Assembly: GCA_958450365.1 (NCBI GenBank)
Contig: CAUEEP010000909.1
Location: 385,501 to 449,500 of the forward strand
Source: Mesorhabditis belari
Taxonomy: Eukaryota > Nematoda > Chromadorea > Rhabditida > Rhabditidae
Direction of reading: 5' to 3'
Length of the DNA stretch: 64,000 bases
Position numbers and translations under genes: made by a program. Below, piece by piece: positions 1-11,814 of this stretch. The first letter of the stretch is position 1. Each line of letters opens with the position of its first letter. The notes beneath the pieces are model-generated. The model saw only the letters and a list, made by a program, of their open reading frames with translations. It was not told the origin of the DNA and did not search any database.

Positions 1-587
1 CCCGCTTTCCCATTGCAATCATTGCATGTTCATGAAGAAAAATCATGAGAATTTGATTGAAGGACATTAGGAAAATGCTTAATATCGCCAGAGTTTATGT
101 TAAATTCTTTTGAAAGTCTCTAGTTAGAGACAAAGTGTTGTCAAACACATGACTTTAGCTACTTTCAAGTTGCAAACCGTTTGATTTTTAGATTTCAGAG
201 ATGTTCATATTCCATTTGAACAGTATTGAAGCAAATAAGACTTGCTGTAATTGAAGACAACATTATCGTCTTGTAGCTTCAATTCAAACACATATTGTCA
301 ACATTTTTGTCAACAAACAAATTCCATTCCGCATTCTGTCCTTGATTGTTGTTCCTTTCTTTGCCGATAAGTCCTCAACAAACAAAGATCAAGTCAAAAA
401 GCAGTCCCATTTCATTGTCCACTCATCGCATCACGTGTCCTTCACCAGCCATTCCTTCTTAGAGCATTTCCTTCTTAGATCTGTCAGCTAACAATGAAGC
501 AACCGTTCTGCTTTGGTTTTGCCTTTTAATTTGCATTCTCTTATAACCATACAATTAGATCAAAAAACATTTTAGTGAAATTCCATC
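1..587. other. 5' flank without recognised gene
   Basis: AT-rich sequence upstream of the small cysteine-rich peptide gene. I see no long open frame, no transposon ends and no RNA gene. It presumably holds the promoter of the gene that starts at 588, but no motif stands out. Confidence 0.5.
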
Positions 588-919
588 ATGTTGAAAGGAC
601 TTCTGTTATTCATTTGCACACTTTCGGTCATCATTGGACTTGTTTCATGCATGGAAAATGAGAATAACGCCAGCGAGAATCGAATGGTTTGTGATAAGAG
701 ACTTTTTGTTTGAAATTTGCTATTTTCAATGGTTATCAGTGATCAAGAAAAGAAAAATCAAATTTCCAGCTATCAACATTGAATCGAGTAAAAAGAGCCG
801 GTGGATGTGCTGCGAAAAATCCTTTATGTGGGACAGGAATGTGCTCGGATTGCTGTAAAAGTGGATGCATAAACCGAAGAGCCGATTGTTCTGAGCTTAT
901 GTGCAGTTTGTGCTGTTAA
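588..919 (+). CDS. Small secreted cysteine-rich peptide, two exons
   Basis: Exons 588-686 and 770-919 join in frame (33 + 49 codons, 82 aa); the intron starts GTTTGT and ends TTTCCAG. Residues 1-21 form a hydrophobic signal peptide (MLKGLLLF...GLVSC). A short acidic, Asn-rich propeptide follows, then a basic VKR site near residue 42 that a furin-like protease could cut. The mature part of about 40 residues has ten cysteines spaced C-x6-C-x4-C-x2-CC-x3-C-x6-C-x4-C-x2-CC, enough for five disulfides. An AATAAA signal lies at 960-965. I do not recognise the family. The layout (signal, propeptide, dibasic site, Cys-rich core) is common to antimicrobial and signalling peptides, and nothing here separates these. 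Confidence 0.72.
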
Positions 920-1658
920 ATATTGAGTGAGAGTAAGATTATTATCAAAATACGGATTCAATAAACATTTATCTATTCATAATCACGCAAATACCAAACT
1001 TTCATATTTAATTGACGGTCCCTCAAAAAATATCTTTGAAATTCATCAAAACAACGTTTGGTGTCACAAAGATAACGAAGGCTCATGAGGACTTATTTTC
1101 TTCTAAAAACATTTTTTAAAGCGTCAAGTTTGAATATTTTTGAGGATTAAAATGGGTAAATCCAAAGGTGCAGCCCAAAAGCCCTAACACTGGAGTTGTG
1201 GTGTTGGATACGTTGCACGCCCACACAATCTCTCGTCCTTACAATACCGATTCACGATAAGCGTCGAAACGAAACGAAAAGACGTCCTGAAAGATTTAAA
1301 AAATGAAAACTTCTTATGCATTTGATTAGTAAATGAAGCAATCATGAAAGATTTTGTAAAGAGAGTGAAAGTCTCTTTACAAAGCAGTGCTTTCAAGTTT
1401 GGTCTGCTTGATTTCAATGAACAGTCGATCAAGTCTTTTCGAAAAGTCGTTAAGCTTTCTATTTATTTAACTTTTTACTGCATTTCCTGCCATTTGCAAA
1501 ACAATATCATTTTCTAGGAAGTTCACAAATTGAGAAAGGCCTTCGATCGATTTTTTTTGTTGCTGATTCACCGATAAAATCACACAATAAGAAGAGCAGA
1601 AAAGTGAAATGAGGGTTTAGTTCTGGCAGAGATGCTTTTTGGATGTCGAATCGCAGAA
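920..1658. other. Intergenic, nothing recognised
   Basis: Holds the AATAAA polyadenylation signal of the upstream peptide gene at 960-965. After that there is only AT-rich sequence up to the start of the first array gene. Short open frames here lack splice partners or homology I can see. Confidence 0.5.
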
Positions 1659-4600
1659 ATGTCGTTTCTGAAAGTCAGCTTACTAATTTGCCTTTTATGG
1701 GTTTGTTTTTATAATATTAGCTAAGTATTTGTTTATTAGCAGAAAAACGATGCCGCCAAGTACAACGAGTTTGTTCTCGACGAGCTAAATCCATCATTTG
1801 CAATTCATGGTATGAGACTGAAAAAACTGGAGGTAATACGAAAATAGTTTAAGCTTTCTTCAACAATTCAAATGCTTTTGAATTTCAGAGTATAACGGTT
1901 TTTGGCTGTGATGGCTGTGACTTTTTGATCGACTACACACAGCGTGGATGCACCACAGAACAAGAGGTAGTTCAAGTCAAAAGAATGGTCAAAATGCTAA
2001 TTCCCAGAATATCTGCAAAGATCCAATACCATTTACGATTAATTGGAACAATTTGGATCCGTCGGATGGACAACAAGAAGTCATGTATGTACCTATTGGG
2101 TTGTCCAGTTATGAATGCGCGTTTTTTACTATTTTGTAAATTTCTCAAGATACCGAAATCAAGAAAAGATATATATGAGTGTTATTCAAAAGCTGAAGAT
2201 CTCCTCTACATTTTGATATAAAAAGTTTTTGAATTTGTTCAGCTTTTGGGCAAATTGACTGCACAGAAGAAGAGGTGGCCAAAAAATGGAAGGGTGCCTT
2301 TGGATCAAGTTTTGGCTCCGCTCAAATTGAGTTTACCGTTTGATATTTGACCAATAGATATATCAATACAAATTTTTTAAAATATAACAATCTCAGAGCA
2401 TCTTTATTTTTCTTTTCTTTTCTGGGCGGTTATTTTACACCATAAAACTTGAGTGACTAGCTAAACTGGGATGGGCTTTTCGAAAACGACCTCTCCCTTT
2501 TCACTCTCCCATAAAGTTGAATGAATTCAAAAACTTTTTATTCCAAAATGTGGAGATCTTCAGCTTCCGAATGTATATAACCCTCATTATCTGTTGCGAT
2601 ATCTTGAGAAATTTACAAAACAGTAAAAACCCGCATTCATGACTGGACAACCCAATATTATTGGTTTAATAGTATTATAAGTTTTTAGAATACTAACAGA
2701 ACTAATTGCAAATAATGATCAGAATTTAAAGCCTTCTAAACATTTGAAAATGCAATGATATTTATAGTCCTTTTCAAGACAACAAATAAAATGAGTTCTT
2801 CTATGCATTTGCATTCAAATGTTCTCAAGAATCAGAGCTAGCTGTCACACTAACAGGCGAAAACTCAAATTTGGAATTCGCTATCTCTTTCCGTGTACTA
2901 CAATGGGTTGATGGTTTGATTTCACGAAAATTTCGGAAGAAAATTATTTTCAGAGGGAAAGAAAGTGATTGTATTGCCTGGAAGTGGTTTCCCGGATAAT
3001 CCATTTTATGTATTGGTGAGAGAAAACTGGGTTATCACAACAGTCACCTTTCCACCTAATCTCACTTACGAGTAAGCGGCCTTAAATAATGTACAATGCA
3101 CATTTTCCAATTTCCGTAGAACTTTTCAAAGAACTGCACAATTTTTAGCCATAGTCCGAATGTTGCACTTGAAGCGACAAAATGGGATCAAACATTTGCC
3201 TCTACTTGCCAAACAGACGAGGTTTCTATTTTGAGAAATTGAACTAATCTGCTGTACGCTGACTCGATGAAAGTTTGTGCATAGTACTTTCGTGGGAACT
3301 TTATCAATTTCTTCAACTTACCACTTACCTCTGTTGTTTAGGATTTAAAGAAATGCGCTACCGACGCCAAATATTCGATCTACTTTGGATCAGCTCCGGG
3401 CAAAAAATATAACGAACGAAATCACTTGACCGATCTTGAGTAAGAAGCTTTATTATATAGCAGAGACAAACCTTCTTTGAAAAGATTGAAAAGATGGAAA
3501 AGATTGAAAAGATTCAAGTTGAAATTTTCTCCTGACAATTGGAAATTGTTCAATCGTTTCTTTTCAGGGCCAATTTACCTCTGAATCCCCGCACAAGTGC
3601 CAGCACAATATTCGCTGTTGACAATTGTGCTTTTTGCTTAAAATACACAATTAACCCAGGTAAATTACTCTTGATTTGTTTCAAGTGTCCACCTCTTTTC
3701 AGTAGTACCCGGGTTGGACCTAGCGTCAATGTGGTCTTCCTTTTACTATCCATGGAGTTTCGATCGCGCTGATTTGTATACTGACTGTTGGACTTGGACC
3801 ATTCTTTTTTCTGCAACAGTAATTTGAACTTAGCTATATTTTAAATTATAGCTAAATAAGAGACACTAATTTGTTTATTCCACTTTAGAACCGATTGCCT
3901 CGGCCCGTGATCCTCGAGCTACCACAATTAAAAGGTGGAAGACTGCAAATAATTGGTTTCGGATGGTTGAATGATAACGCCGGATGTGATATTGTCATTT
4001 TCAGGAAAACGTTAGTTATTTATATCATTGCAAAAGATGAGAAACTTCAGAATTTGAATGGCTTTTTAGATTTCTCGCTCCTCTAGACGAACCACTACGA
4101 TTTTCAACATACTGTTTCAATGTTTGTTACTTATCGCTTTTTTTTCTAAACAATCTGAATTAGATTCAATTCTGCACGGATTACCCGCTAGGAGATCCAG
4201 ATCAAGGATATGTGTTACTTGTGTGGGAAGACAATGGAATGCATACAATCACAACAAGATCACCAATCACTATAACCAATGCCACCACTTCGGTCGATTC
4301 ATTTTCGACTGCTTGCTCATGTCCAACACTACCTGTGGAAACGACAGAACTAGCCACCACAACGACAAAGATCGATTCTACAACCATGACAAATTTACCC
4401 TCTTGCCCAACTATTGCTCCTAATATCTCATCTTGCCCAACCATCACCCCTTGTCCAGCCATCACTCCTTGTCCAGCATGCACTAGTTGCCCAACTGTTA
4501 CCAGTTGTCCAACAACTCCTACTTGTCCAACGTTTACCCCTTGTCCAGCCATCACCCAATACCCAACAACTTCTCCTAATCCAGCGACAGGTCTTTCTTC

Positions 4601-4745
4601 GACGACAACGACAACAGCAGCAACAACACCAGCAACAATTTTGCCAACTACAGGAACACAGTATAACAACTCGGCTACCGCCACATCAAACAGATATTTT
4701 TCACTGTTGCTACGATGCACTACCTTTTATTTGATGCGTTTTTAA
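1659..4745 (+). CDS. FAIHG/IDYTQ family gene A, GPI-like tail, one internal stop
   Basis: Thirteen exons: 1659-1700, 1740-1832, 1889-1966, 2008-2084, 2768-2913, 2954-3071, 3149-3221, 3342-3439, 3568-3659, 3703-3818, 3889-4010, 4070-4121, 4164-4745. All joins keep frame (about 562 codons), but exon 5 has a TAA at 2787-2789, so the copy may be dead unless this is a sequence error. Blocks in order: signal peptide; PSFAIHGMRL; LIDYTQRGC; C-DPIPFTIN; EFAISFRVLQWVDG; VIVLPGSG; a Cys-ending block; YSIYFGSAPG; CAFCLKY; WSSFYYPWSFD; LKGGRLQIIGF; a short Cys block; and a GYVLLVW block. The tail is Thr/Pro-rich with about ten short repeats of the TPCPAI type and ends hydrophobic, like a GPI signal. It is the only member on this strand, convergent with gene B. 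An alternative in-frame start lies at 1632. Confidence 0.7.
2096..2655. mobile_element. Mariner-derived non-autonomous element in intron 4 of gene A
   Basis: Bounded by inverted ends reading TTGGGTTGTCCAGTTATGAA (left) and its complement (right), flanked by TA at 2094-2095 and 2656-2657. The ends match those of the mariner at 11815-13077. The interior carries no transposase frame; only a short stretch near 2260-2310 looks transposase-derived. A deletion derivative. Confidence 0.8.
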
Positions 4746-6279
4746 TAGATGGTTCTGGTTTTTATTGCATCTACTTGGAGTATTCAAAAGATAGAAAAAT
4801 GTATTAGTGTTCATATAGTTAAATGAACCCCAAAAACATGGCTCTTTTCACTTGGCTGCCAAAGACTAAATTCTATTTTGTGCCCTCGCCCATTTCTATT
4901 TACCACTCGATTCTGTAACATTTTTCTCCAAATTGGCCAAAATTTAATTTTTTCGGAGTCTTCTCGTGACCCTCCTACTTTCTCGGATGCTTTCGCCGTA
5001 CTTTTCAATTTCTTGTGTCACATAGAGCGCCTTTTGCAACTTTAACGATAAATATTATAAAATTTCTCGGTCTCTGTCAATAAACATCATCTTCAATTCA
5101 TTATTTTTTTAAAAACTCTGGAGAAGCTCAAAAACATTGTTTCTTGTCAATTTTATTGTTTGGATTGCAAAACAATTGGCTTATAAGCAACCTTTCGGAT
5201 GCGATCTGCGGAGAGATTGCCCACAGGGCCAGCTGGGATTCGATGCGAGCCTAACCCCGAGCCATTGAAGCTCTAAAGGACTCCAAAGGACGCATCCAAC
5301 TATATACATATGATTAATGCTCAAGTTTATCGGCCTTTGAAAAGATTCTATTTATGTTTTCTGTGCCCCCTATTTGTTTTATTGTTTTATTTCTCAAAAA
5401 CGTTCCAAAACGCTTCTAATACATAGAAAAGGCTTAGTTATGCATCAGAATCCATTCTTTGACCCAGTTGACGTCGTGGACAATACAAGGTATTAGGACC
5501 AGGCGAAACACGGTCTAGGGCGGCGCCGTTCAAATCGGTAATATTTTTTCTGTGCGTCCTCTAGCCAAATTTTCAGAACAATCCGTTCAGTTGATTTCTT
5601 AGTCGAGCTTTTTATTGAATTTTACAAGAAACGGGTTTTTCTCGCTCGGATTTTCCTTAAAGCGAACCTAGATTGACTTAAAAAGGTAGAAAAATGACCA
5701 AGAAAAATTTTCTATTTGGAGCCAATCGTCAATTAGTGAATTAGACATTTTTGAACGGATTTATAAAGAAAATCTTCAAGACTTATCTTCAAGACTTCAA
5801 GAGCCAACTCAATACTTGTGAATGACAATTACCTACAAGGTTGAGTAAGCCTTTTTTGGGAATTGTTATCTTAAAATATTGAGAATTCGAGTAAATTTTT
5901 GAATAAAAGCGTATTCGTTTATTAACAAATGAAACTGATCACAGAAATGCAGTTTTATAGTGTGCTGTTTTATCTGATTGTTAAGAAATTTCATGCAACT
6001 CAGCAGCAAAATTAGCATCATCGTCTTCATCGTGCATCTAAATTAATTGTAGCAACATATATAGTCCTTTAATTCAACCTGTACAGCAGATTTATGAGCA
6101 TTAGCTTCCCTGAAGATACTTCCAAACAAACTAGAAAAAGATTCTTTTTTGCCAAACTTTTTTGACAATTGAGCTGACAAAGAGACAAAACAGAATTCTT
6201 AATTTTTTCACTTGTAATAAGAGCTAGCTAGCTAGATAGTGAAACAAGAAACAAATTAAACAAGCGGCAAGTAAAAGAT
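4746..6279. other. Convergent intergenic region between genes A and B
   Basis: Lies between the 3' ends of A (+) and B (-). About 5490-5860 resembles, in diverged form, the interior of the MITE at 58425-58946; for example, the stretch around 5600-5680 follows the same order of bases as 58745-58830. The rest, including the GC-richer patch at 5210-5300, shows no gene or RNA that I recognise. Confidence 0.45.
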
Positions 6280-9200
6280 TTAAACTTGTTTGTAATCTGT
6301 AAGCACAAAAGCAAACCCAGTTCGCATCCAAACGAGCAAAATTAGACCAGCACAGCAGAGAATTAACAGGGATATCACTGCTATGAGTACAATTTTCAAT
6401 ATCGGCAGATTCTTTTGAATAGTTGCATTTGTTGTTGGAAAATCTATAAATGAAGAAAATATTGATGTTTTAACTTTTTAGCAACAAATTTGAAATGTTT
6501 TCTTTTACCGATTAGCGTCGAGATTGGCGTCTTCATGGTTGTAGTTGATGCAGTTTCTGTGGCGGTTTTTCTTGTTGAACTTGCTGGGTAATTGCACGAA
6601 AACAACTTCAAAGGATTTCCAGAATTCGATTCTATGACTTTTGAGCGATTAGCTGTAGCAGAAGCTGGCTTGAGAAAATACGAAGTGGAGTTTGAAGTTG
6701 TTTTCGCGGTGCTGGTAAACTCTTCAAGTGTTAGGTGAAAGCCAGCATTTGGTTTTGGCGGGTGTGTCGAAGTCCATTCAATCTAGAAGTTTAGTGAGAT
6801 GAGTTTAGTTTAGTTTAAGGTTTAGTTTAAGTTTAAGTTCTCAATTGTTTAAGTTTAGAATATAGACGTCTTAAACGTGTTTATCCGTTTTCGAATGATA
6901 CCAGAAAATGCTTAAAGGGGGGAGATATTAATCGCGACCGGAGGGCCATAAAAACTTTTTCAAGGTAACCACCTGTTTTTCACCCGGCTGCGACTCATAT
7001 CCCCTTTTATTTGAATCACAACGAAGGTTCTCATCATTTTTACATCAATTGAAAGATGAGAAAAGGTGCATTTACATTTTTGAGCACAAAACACAAAAGC
7101 AACTTATGTTTCAGTACATCTTTGCATGCGCTGAAATCGCACAGTAAAGTGGATTATATGCAAAAGAAATAAGTATTGTTGATTGGCTAATATTGTTGAT
7201 AGCTTACTCACTTCTAGGCACGCATAGCCGTACGGTCCGACAACTGTCACTGTATTAGCTGGTAGGTGATCATCACTGTAAGATATTGTAGTGCTAAATG
7301 CCAGTAACCGTAAACAAAAAAGCTTACTCGAAAAGATTCAATGATACTCTTCGCGAGCAATGATGCTCTTCTTTCGCGTCGAATACCCATCCGGTAACTG
7401 TTAACTTCCCATTTTGAACTTCAAACACAGTAAGTTTCATTTGCCGATTCTCCTGATTTATTTAACATTAGAAAAAAATTTAAATATTAGATTTTGATGG
7501 CAATGAAGCTTGATGTGTTGTCAAGAAAAATCTCTTCAGTACTTGGTTTTCATTTCTTATATTATTAGGTTGGGGAAAAAGTCTTTGCCAAATTTTTGGG
7601 AGACGGTCTTAAACTTGTCCGATCTAGACGTGTAATAGCTCATTCAAAAGCTAATTTTCCAGCTAATTTTTTCAAGAAATATCAAAAATATCAAAAAATT
7701 GATATATTAGAAAAATCGTTGTTTAATATATCAATTTTGAAAGTTTTTGTTTTACGTCAGACCCCAAATTTCAAAAAAATGATTTTTTTTCGTTTTTTTT
7801 TGTACCGAAACCTAGGCTGAAACCATGTTTTTCGGAATCAGTGTTGAAAATTACCCTAGAAAATGCAAAACGAACGCGTTTGGCCAAATTTTTTCAAAAA
7901 GCCTTCCGCGCGCCGGAGCCGAACCCTTGACACTTGATCACCGCTTTTAGAGCTCTAAAAAAGGAAAATTCAACAAACATTAACGGAACAATGAAACCAA
8001 ACAAACAAAACCAAACAAAATCAGCTTTAGAGTCGTAGAAAACAAAAAAAAAGAGGAAAAATAACTAATTTTCTTTTTTTAGAGCTCTGTAAGTGGTAAT
8101 CTGAGGGTCGAGGGTTCGGCTCCGGCGCGCGGCAGGTTCTAAAAAAAAAAAATTAGACTAACGAATTTTGCATTTTCTAGTGTAATTTTCAACGCTGATT
8201 CCGAAAAACAGGGTTTCAACCTAGGTTTCCGTAGAAAAAAAAAGGAAAAATTAATTTTTTTTGAAATTGAGATCTCAGCAGACTGCAAAAGCTTTGAAAA
8301 TTGATATATTAAAAGCCTTTTTTATCCAATCCGCTAGAAAATTCGCTTTTGAATGAGCTATTACACGTTCAAAGTGGACTTGTCCGCTTTGAACGTGTAA
8401 TAGCGTGTCCTAAGTTTAAGATCCTCTCCCAAAAAATCGGCAAAGACTTTCTCCCCAACCTAATACAATAAACTAACCGAAACAGAATCAAAGACGCCCC
8501 AGTAACTTTGTTTCGGTGTCAGTGCGGCTCTGGTCATCAGTTTTGATTGATCAAACACCCATGGATGCCAAAATGGTTGCCACAGCGAAAACTGATTGAT
8601 TAACTCCACTAAAGCTTGCTTGATGTGAGGTTCGAACGAGAAATTACAAAACTTATAATTAGCTAGGTAGTAAATGTCCTGCAAACAAGCATTATATTTT
8701 TATGAATCAGATTTCTATGAATCATTAAAATTAGAAATTTGGACTATATTTATATGCACTATGACGCAGACACGCAGAACAACTAACTCAAGGTCTTCAG
8801 CTAATCAATCAAAAGCTGATTTAAAGACAAATTTAGGTTGATTTTGAACTTTTGAGTTGAGTTAGCTAGTCAATTGAGCATACCTGGTGTTCGGGTTTCA
8901 TAAAGAAGACAATATGAACAGTCGACAATTGTTGGGAATATTGTTGTTGCTGAAGATCTCGAATATGTTGTTTGGGAAAAACTAAAAACAATTTAATGAC
9001 ATTACTGAATTTTTACAATTTTCCACATTCTTACGTGTCATTTAGTATATTTTTTTGGCCAAATAAGCCAGGATCCCCGCCAGCATATGTCGTGAAGACC
9101 GTATATTTCTGACAACTCATCTCCTCCTAAAACATCAGCTCGAACAAAATCATTGTAAGACTGAAAATCAATAAATGGTTTCAATGACTGACTTCAAATT

Positions 9201-10720
9201 TCCGGCATCCATCTTTCTCCGGGAAATTCGAATCTTTGTATATAGCTCTGAGCACTGTCCCGGGGCCCTCATTGCTAAAGATCTGCATGTAAACCATTTA
9301 TCAATTGCACTCACAAATATGTGTACGGGCTGGGAACAATTGTAACTTTGAACTTTTCTTTAACCAAAATAAAAAGAGGCCCCACGATCTCGTCGGACTC
9401 GATTCCCGGAAGTACCAACAGATCCGTATTCACTAAATATCGATAAATCCCTCAAAAGTCATGCAAGCACAAATCATTTGACGAATCCGGAATGAAATTG
9501 CCGATTCGTAATCAAAAATCGAACCTTGTTTCCGCACAATCAATTTAGTGCGATTGTTCACTTCAAACTGTGAACAATAGAAAAATCCTGCATATGCATT
9601 GTTCAGATTTGTGTAAGCTCTATAAAGTTATGAAAAAAAACTTAAAAATAAATGAAAAAGAACAAACACAATTTGACTATCTGTAGCCGTCAATGTCTCT
9701 CCATCGATTGAGAAAGGCAGTGGATCTTGGCAAAAAGTTTTATCCTAAAATAATATGTTCTCAAAACGCCGTCGCTTTACAGCTTTCACATTACATTTAA
9801 ACGGTTCTTTTCCAATATCAGGGGAGCGGAAGGATTATCGGGGGAGCGAAAGGAAAATCGGGGGAGCAAATTTTGTCCCCTCGAAAAATGTATTTCCGGG
9901 ACTTTATTTTAACTCCAACGTTTTTTAAAACTTTAACGACGATGCGCTTCTCCGATATTTGTGCGTTCAAGAAATCGACGGCAATCGATTATTTCGTCAC
10001 CAAAGGAGTCATCCAGTCGTGGATTTGCAAATGTGGCAAATCGATGAAAGTCCGCTCAAAGGGAAAAGGTCTATTTCGCTGGGTATGTGACACTTGAGCA
10101 GGGCGAAAGGTCCCCAAGCATTCAAGAGGAATTCGAGTCGATAACTTTTTGCAACAAAGCAAGCTCCCGTTAGTCACAATTTTAAATAGGACATATGTAG
10201 CGCTGCCAAAATTTGCTCCCCCGATTTTCCTTTCGCTCCCCCGATAATCCTTCCGCTCCCCCGATATTGGAAAAGAACCCATTTAAACATATCTGCCAAA
10301 GCGGATAAAAAACTGAACCAAATAGTTTTTTAAAAAGCCTTACTAAGGATATGTTTTTGCATCCATTTTGCGAAAAATCGATCACGAAGCCGACAAAGTC
10401 AGGAGATCTGATTGTAATTTGCTAAATCACGAATTTTTTCTATTTTTTCAAAACGAAGTTTCCTAATTTTTCTAAAATGGCCAAATTAGAATGATTACCT
10501 CCTCGTTAATTAACCGATCGGTATGAATGGCGAATGAAGGGGCATCACAGGAAAGATCAAATACACACTCTATAAGTACACTTATGCTATTGATCTCTGT
10601 GTATCTCCGTAAATTTTCTTGGCCAAATATCAAACCTTTTACGGAACTTTTATCACAGGGTGTCAAATCTTGAGCAAAAACTATTAAAGAAAACAATTCC
10701 AACGAAAATACGAAATACAT
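6280..10720 (-). CDS. FAIHG/IDYTQ family gene B, type I membrane protein with Thr-rich stalk
   Basis: Exons, in transcript order: 10720-10499, 10421-10344, 9744-9668, 9619-9471, 9432-9315, 9274-9193, 9126-9035, 8981-8884, 8608-8478, 7452-7328, 7275-7212, 6782-6509, 6443-6280. Every join is in frame, giving 557 aa; a possible 66-nt intron inside exon 1 would give 535. Signal peptide MYFVFSLELFSLIVFAQ, then PSFAIHTDRL, VIDFSQNGC, C-DPLPFSIDG, AISFRIRQ, LLVLPG, YAGGDPG, CSYCLLY, LWQPFWHPWVFD, a GKLTVTGW block, a Cys block and IEW...GFHLTL. This is followed by a Ser/Thr-rich stalk, one transmembrane helix encoded at about 6325-6400 and a short basic tail. The usual WVNG end of block B4 is absent (QMIL instead). 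The long introns hold a Merlin-like element and a MITE. Confidence 0.85.
7565..8463. mobile_element. MITE (mariner-like ends) with tRNA-like segment, intron 9 of gene B
   Basis: Inverted ends TTAGGTTGGGGAAAAAGTCT with TA duplications at 7563-7564 and 8464-8465. The two halves are broadly inverted copies of each other. At about 8098-8140 it contains a tRNA 3'-half-like stretch (GGTCGAGGGTTCGGCTCC, a polymerase III B-box look-alike), with the mirror copy at about 7905-7940. Related elements sit at 25476-25964 and 32235-32826. Confidence 0.8.
9803..10279 (+). mobile_element. Merlin-like deletion derivative with 9-bp target duplication
   Basis: A 477-bp element in intron 2 of gene B. Inverted repeats of roughly 75 bp start GGTTCTTTTCCAATATC and contain three GGGGGAGC-type motifs. 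The direct repeat CATTTAAAC (9 bp) flanks it exactly at 9794-9802 and 10280-10288. An open frame at 9873-10097 (+) ends in a zinc-ribbon-like part (C-x-CG...G-x-FRWVC) like the N-terminal domain of ISXO2/Merlin transposases. An 8-9 bp duplication is known for Merlin elements. The catalytic part is gone. Confidence 0.65.
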
Positions 10721-11814
10721 TTTAAGGAAAAAAATAATGGTGAAATACCAATCGTTTGCTTGTGAAAACAAAAGACGAGAGAAAAGGGAAAAGAGAAAAG
10801 AAGATTAGAATGAGAAAAGAATGTTAAGTCATTCGCTCTTAGAAGGTGCATCTCATGAAAAGAAAATCTGAAGAGAATTGATACAACTTTTCATTTAAAA
10901 AATTATAAGCTCGTTTTGATGATCTTGTTGGCAATTGGTGACTTGTTGACATGGTAATTCAAGAGAGCTTTGATTCTCTACCCAATAGGTCGATTCATAT
11001 TGTCAGATTTCTTTGTCAGATTTTGTCAGAATTCTTTTGAGGCTTTAAATAATTGAAAAACATTCATATAGATGAATCAAATGATTTCGCTAGCGAAAAT
11101 CATAATCGGCTAGCCGACTATGAGTGAAAGTAGCTTTTTCTAGAAATTTGCCTTCAAATGGAAATTAAAAACGGTATCTTAAATCCAAGTTAGTATGTTG
11201 ATATTGAGTTGCTCAGTGATGTATATTGTCAAGGTAATTCCTGAGGTTTAAACTACTTTTATTGAACACAAGCAAACATTAACGAACATAATAACAAATG
11301 ATCTCGAGTTAAACAATAGCGACAAACAAAATTAACAAAGATTTACAAAATTTGCCCTTGTTATGGTGTTAGGAATTGCTATGGTGGCATCGGCTATTGC
11401 AGAAAATCTGAAGAGGATTGATACAACTCGGCTATTGCAGAGGACATTTGCTTTTCGATAGGCATACCTTCCATTCACACACCCATTTGTCACACAGTTC
11501 CAGTGCTTATGGCCTAAAAAATAAATAATATCCATTTTCAAATGAATTTAACTTAATATTTCAGAACCAGATTAAATAGACTTACCTTGCGATTCAGTCA
11601 AAGACTCGGCTCCAACAGCGGTTCGGAACAACATGTGGCACTTTTTTAACAGTGATGAAATTGTTATTAACTGATTTGAATTGGTTCCTTGTTAGCCCTA
11701 AATAAAATGTGATTATAACTATCATATAACTATAAAATAACCATTTAAAAAATTACTTTTGTTGAAGAATTTCGTTTTTAGTGGCAATCTGATAAAATCC
11801 CTCATTTGATTCTA
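10721..11814. other. Intergenic upstream of gene B
   Basis: Upstream of gene B and ending at a mariner insertion. A 30-bp stretch (GAAAATCTGAAGAG...GATACAACT) occurs at about 10860-10890 and again at 11400-11430. A minus-strand open stretch at 11332-11541 has splice-like edges and four cysteines (its part from 11515 to 11430), and could pair with an exon near 11585-11680. I cannot close it into a gene with a signal peptide, so I leave it unassigned. Confidence 0.35.

Noticed and set aside
588..919. Calling the cysteine-rich peptide a toxin or defensin
   Set aside because: The cysteine spacing matches no framework I can name; only secretion and processing can be supported.
4202..4720. Val/Gly-rich minus-strand open frame opposite gene A's Thr-rich tail
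   Set aside because: It is the mirror of a repetitive Thr/Pro/Cys coding exon whose plus frame continues the family's last block; low complexity explains the long antisense frame.
11332..11541. Small four-cysteine secreted protein on the minus strand
   Set aside because: Upstream exons could not be joined in frame to a start codon or signal peptide.
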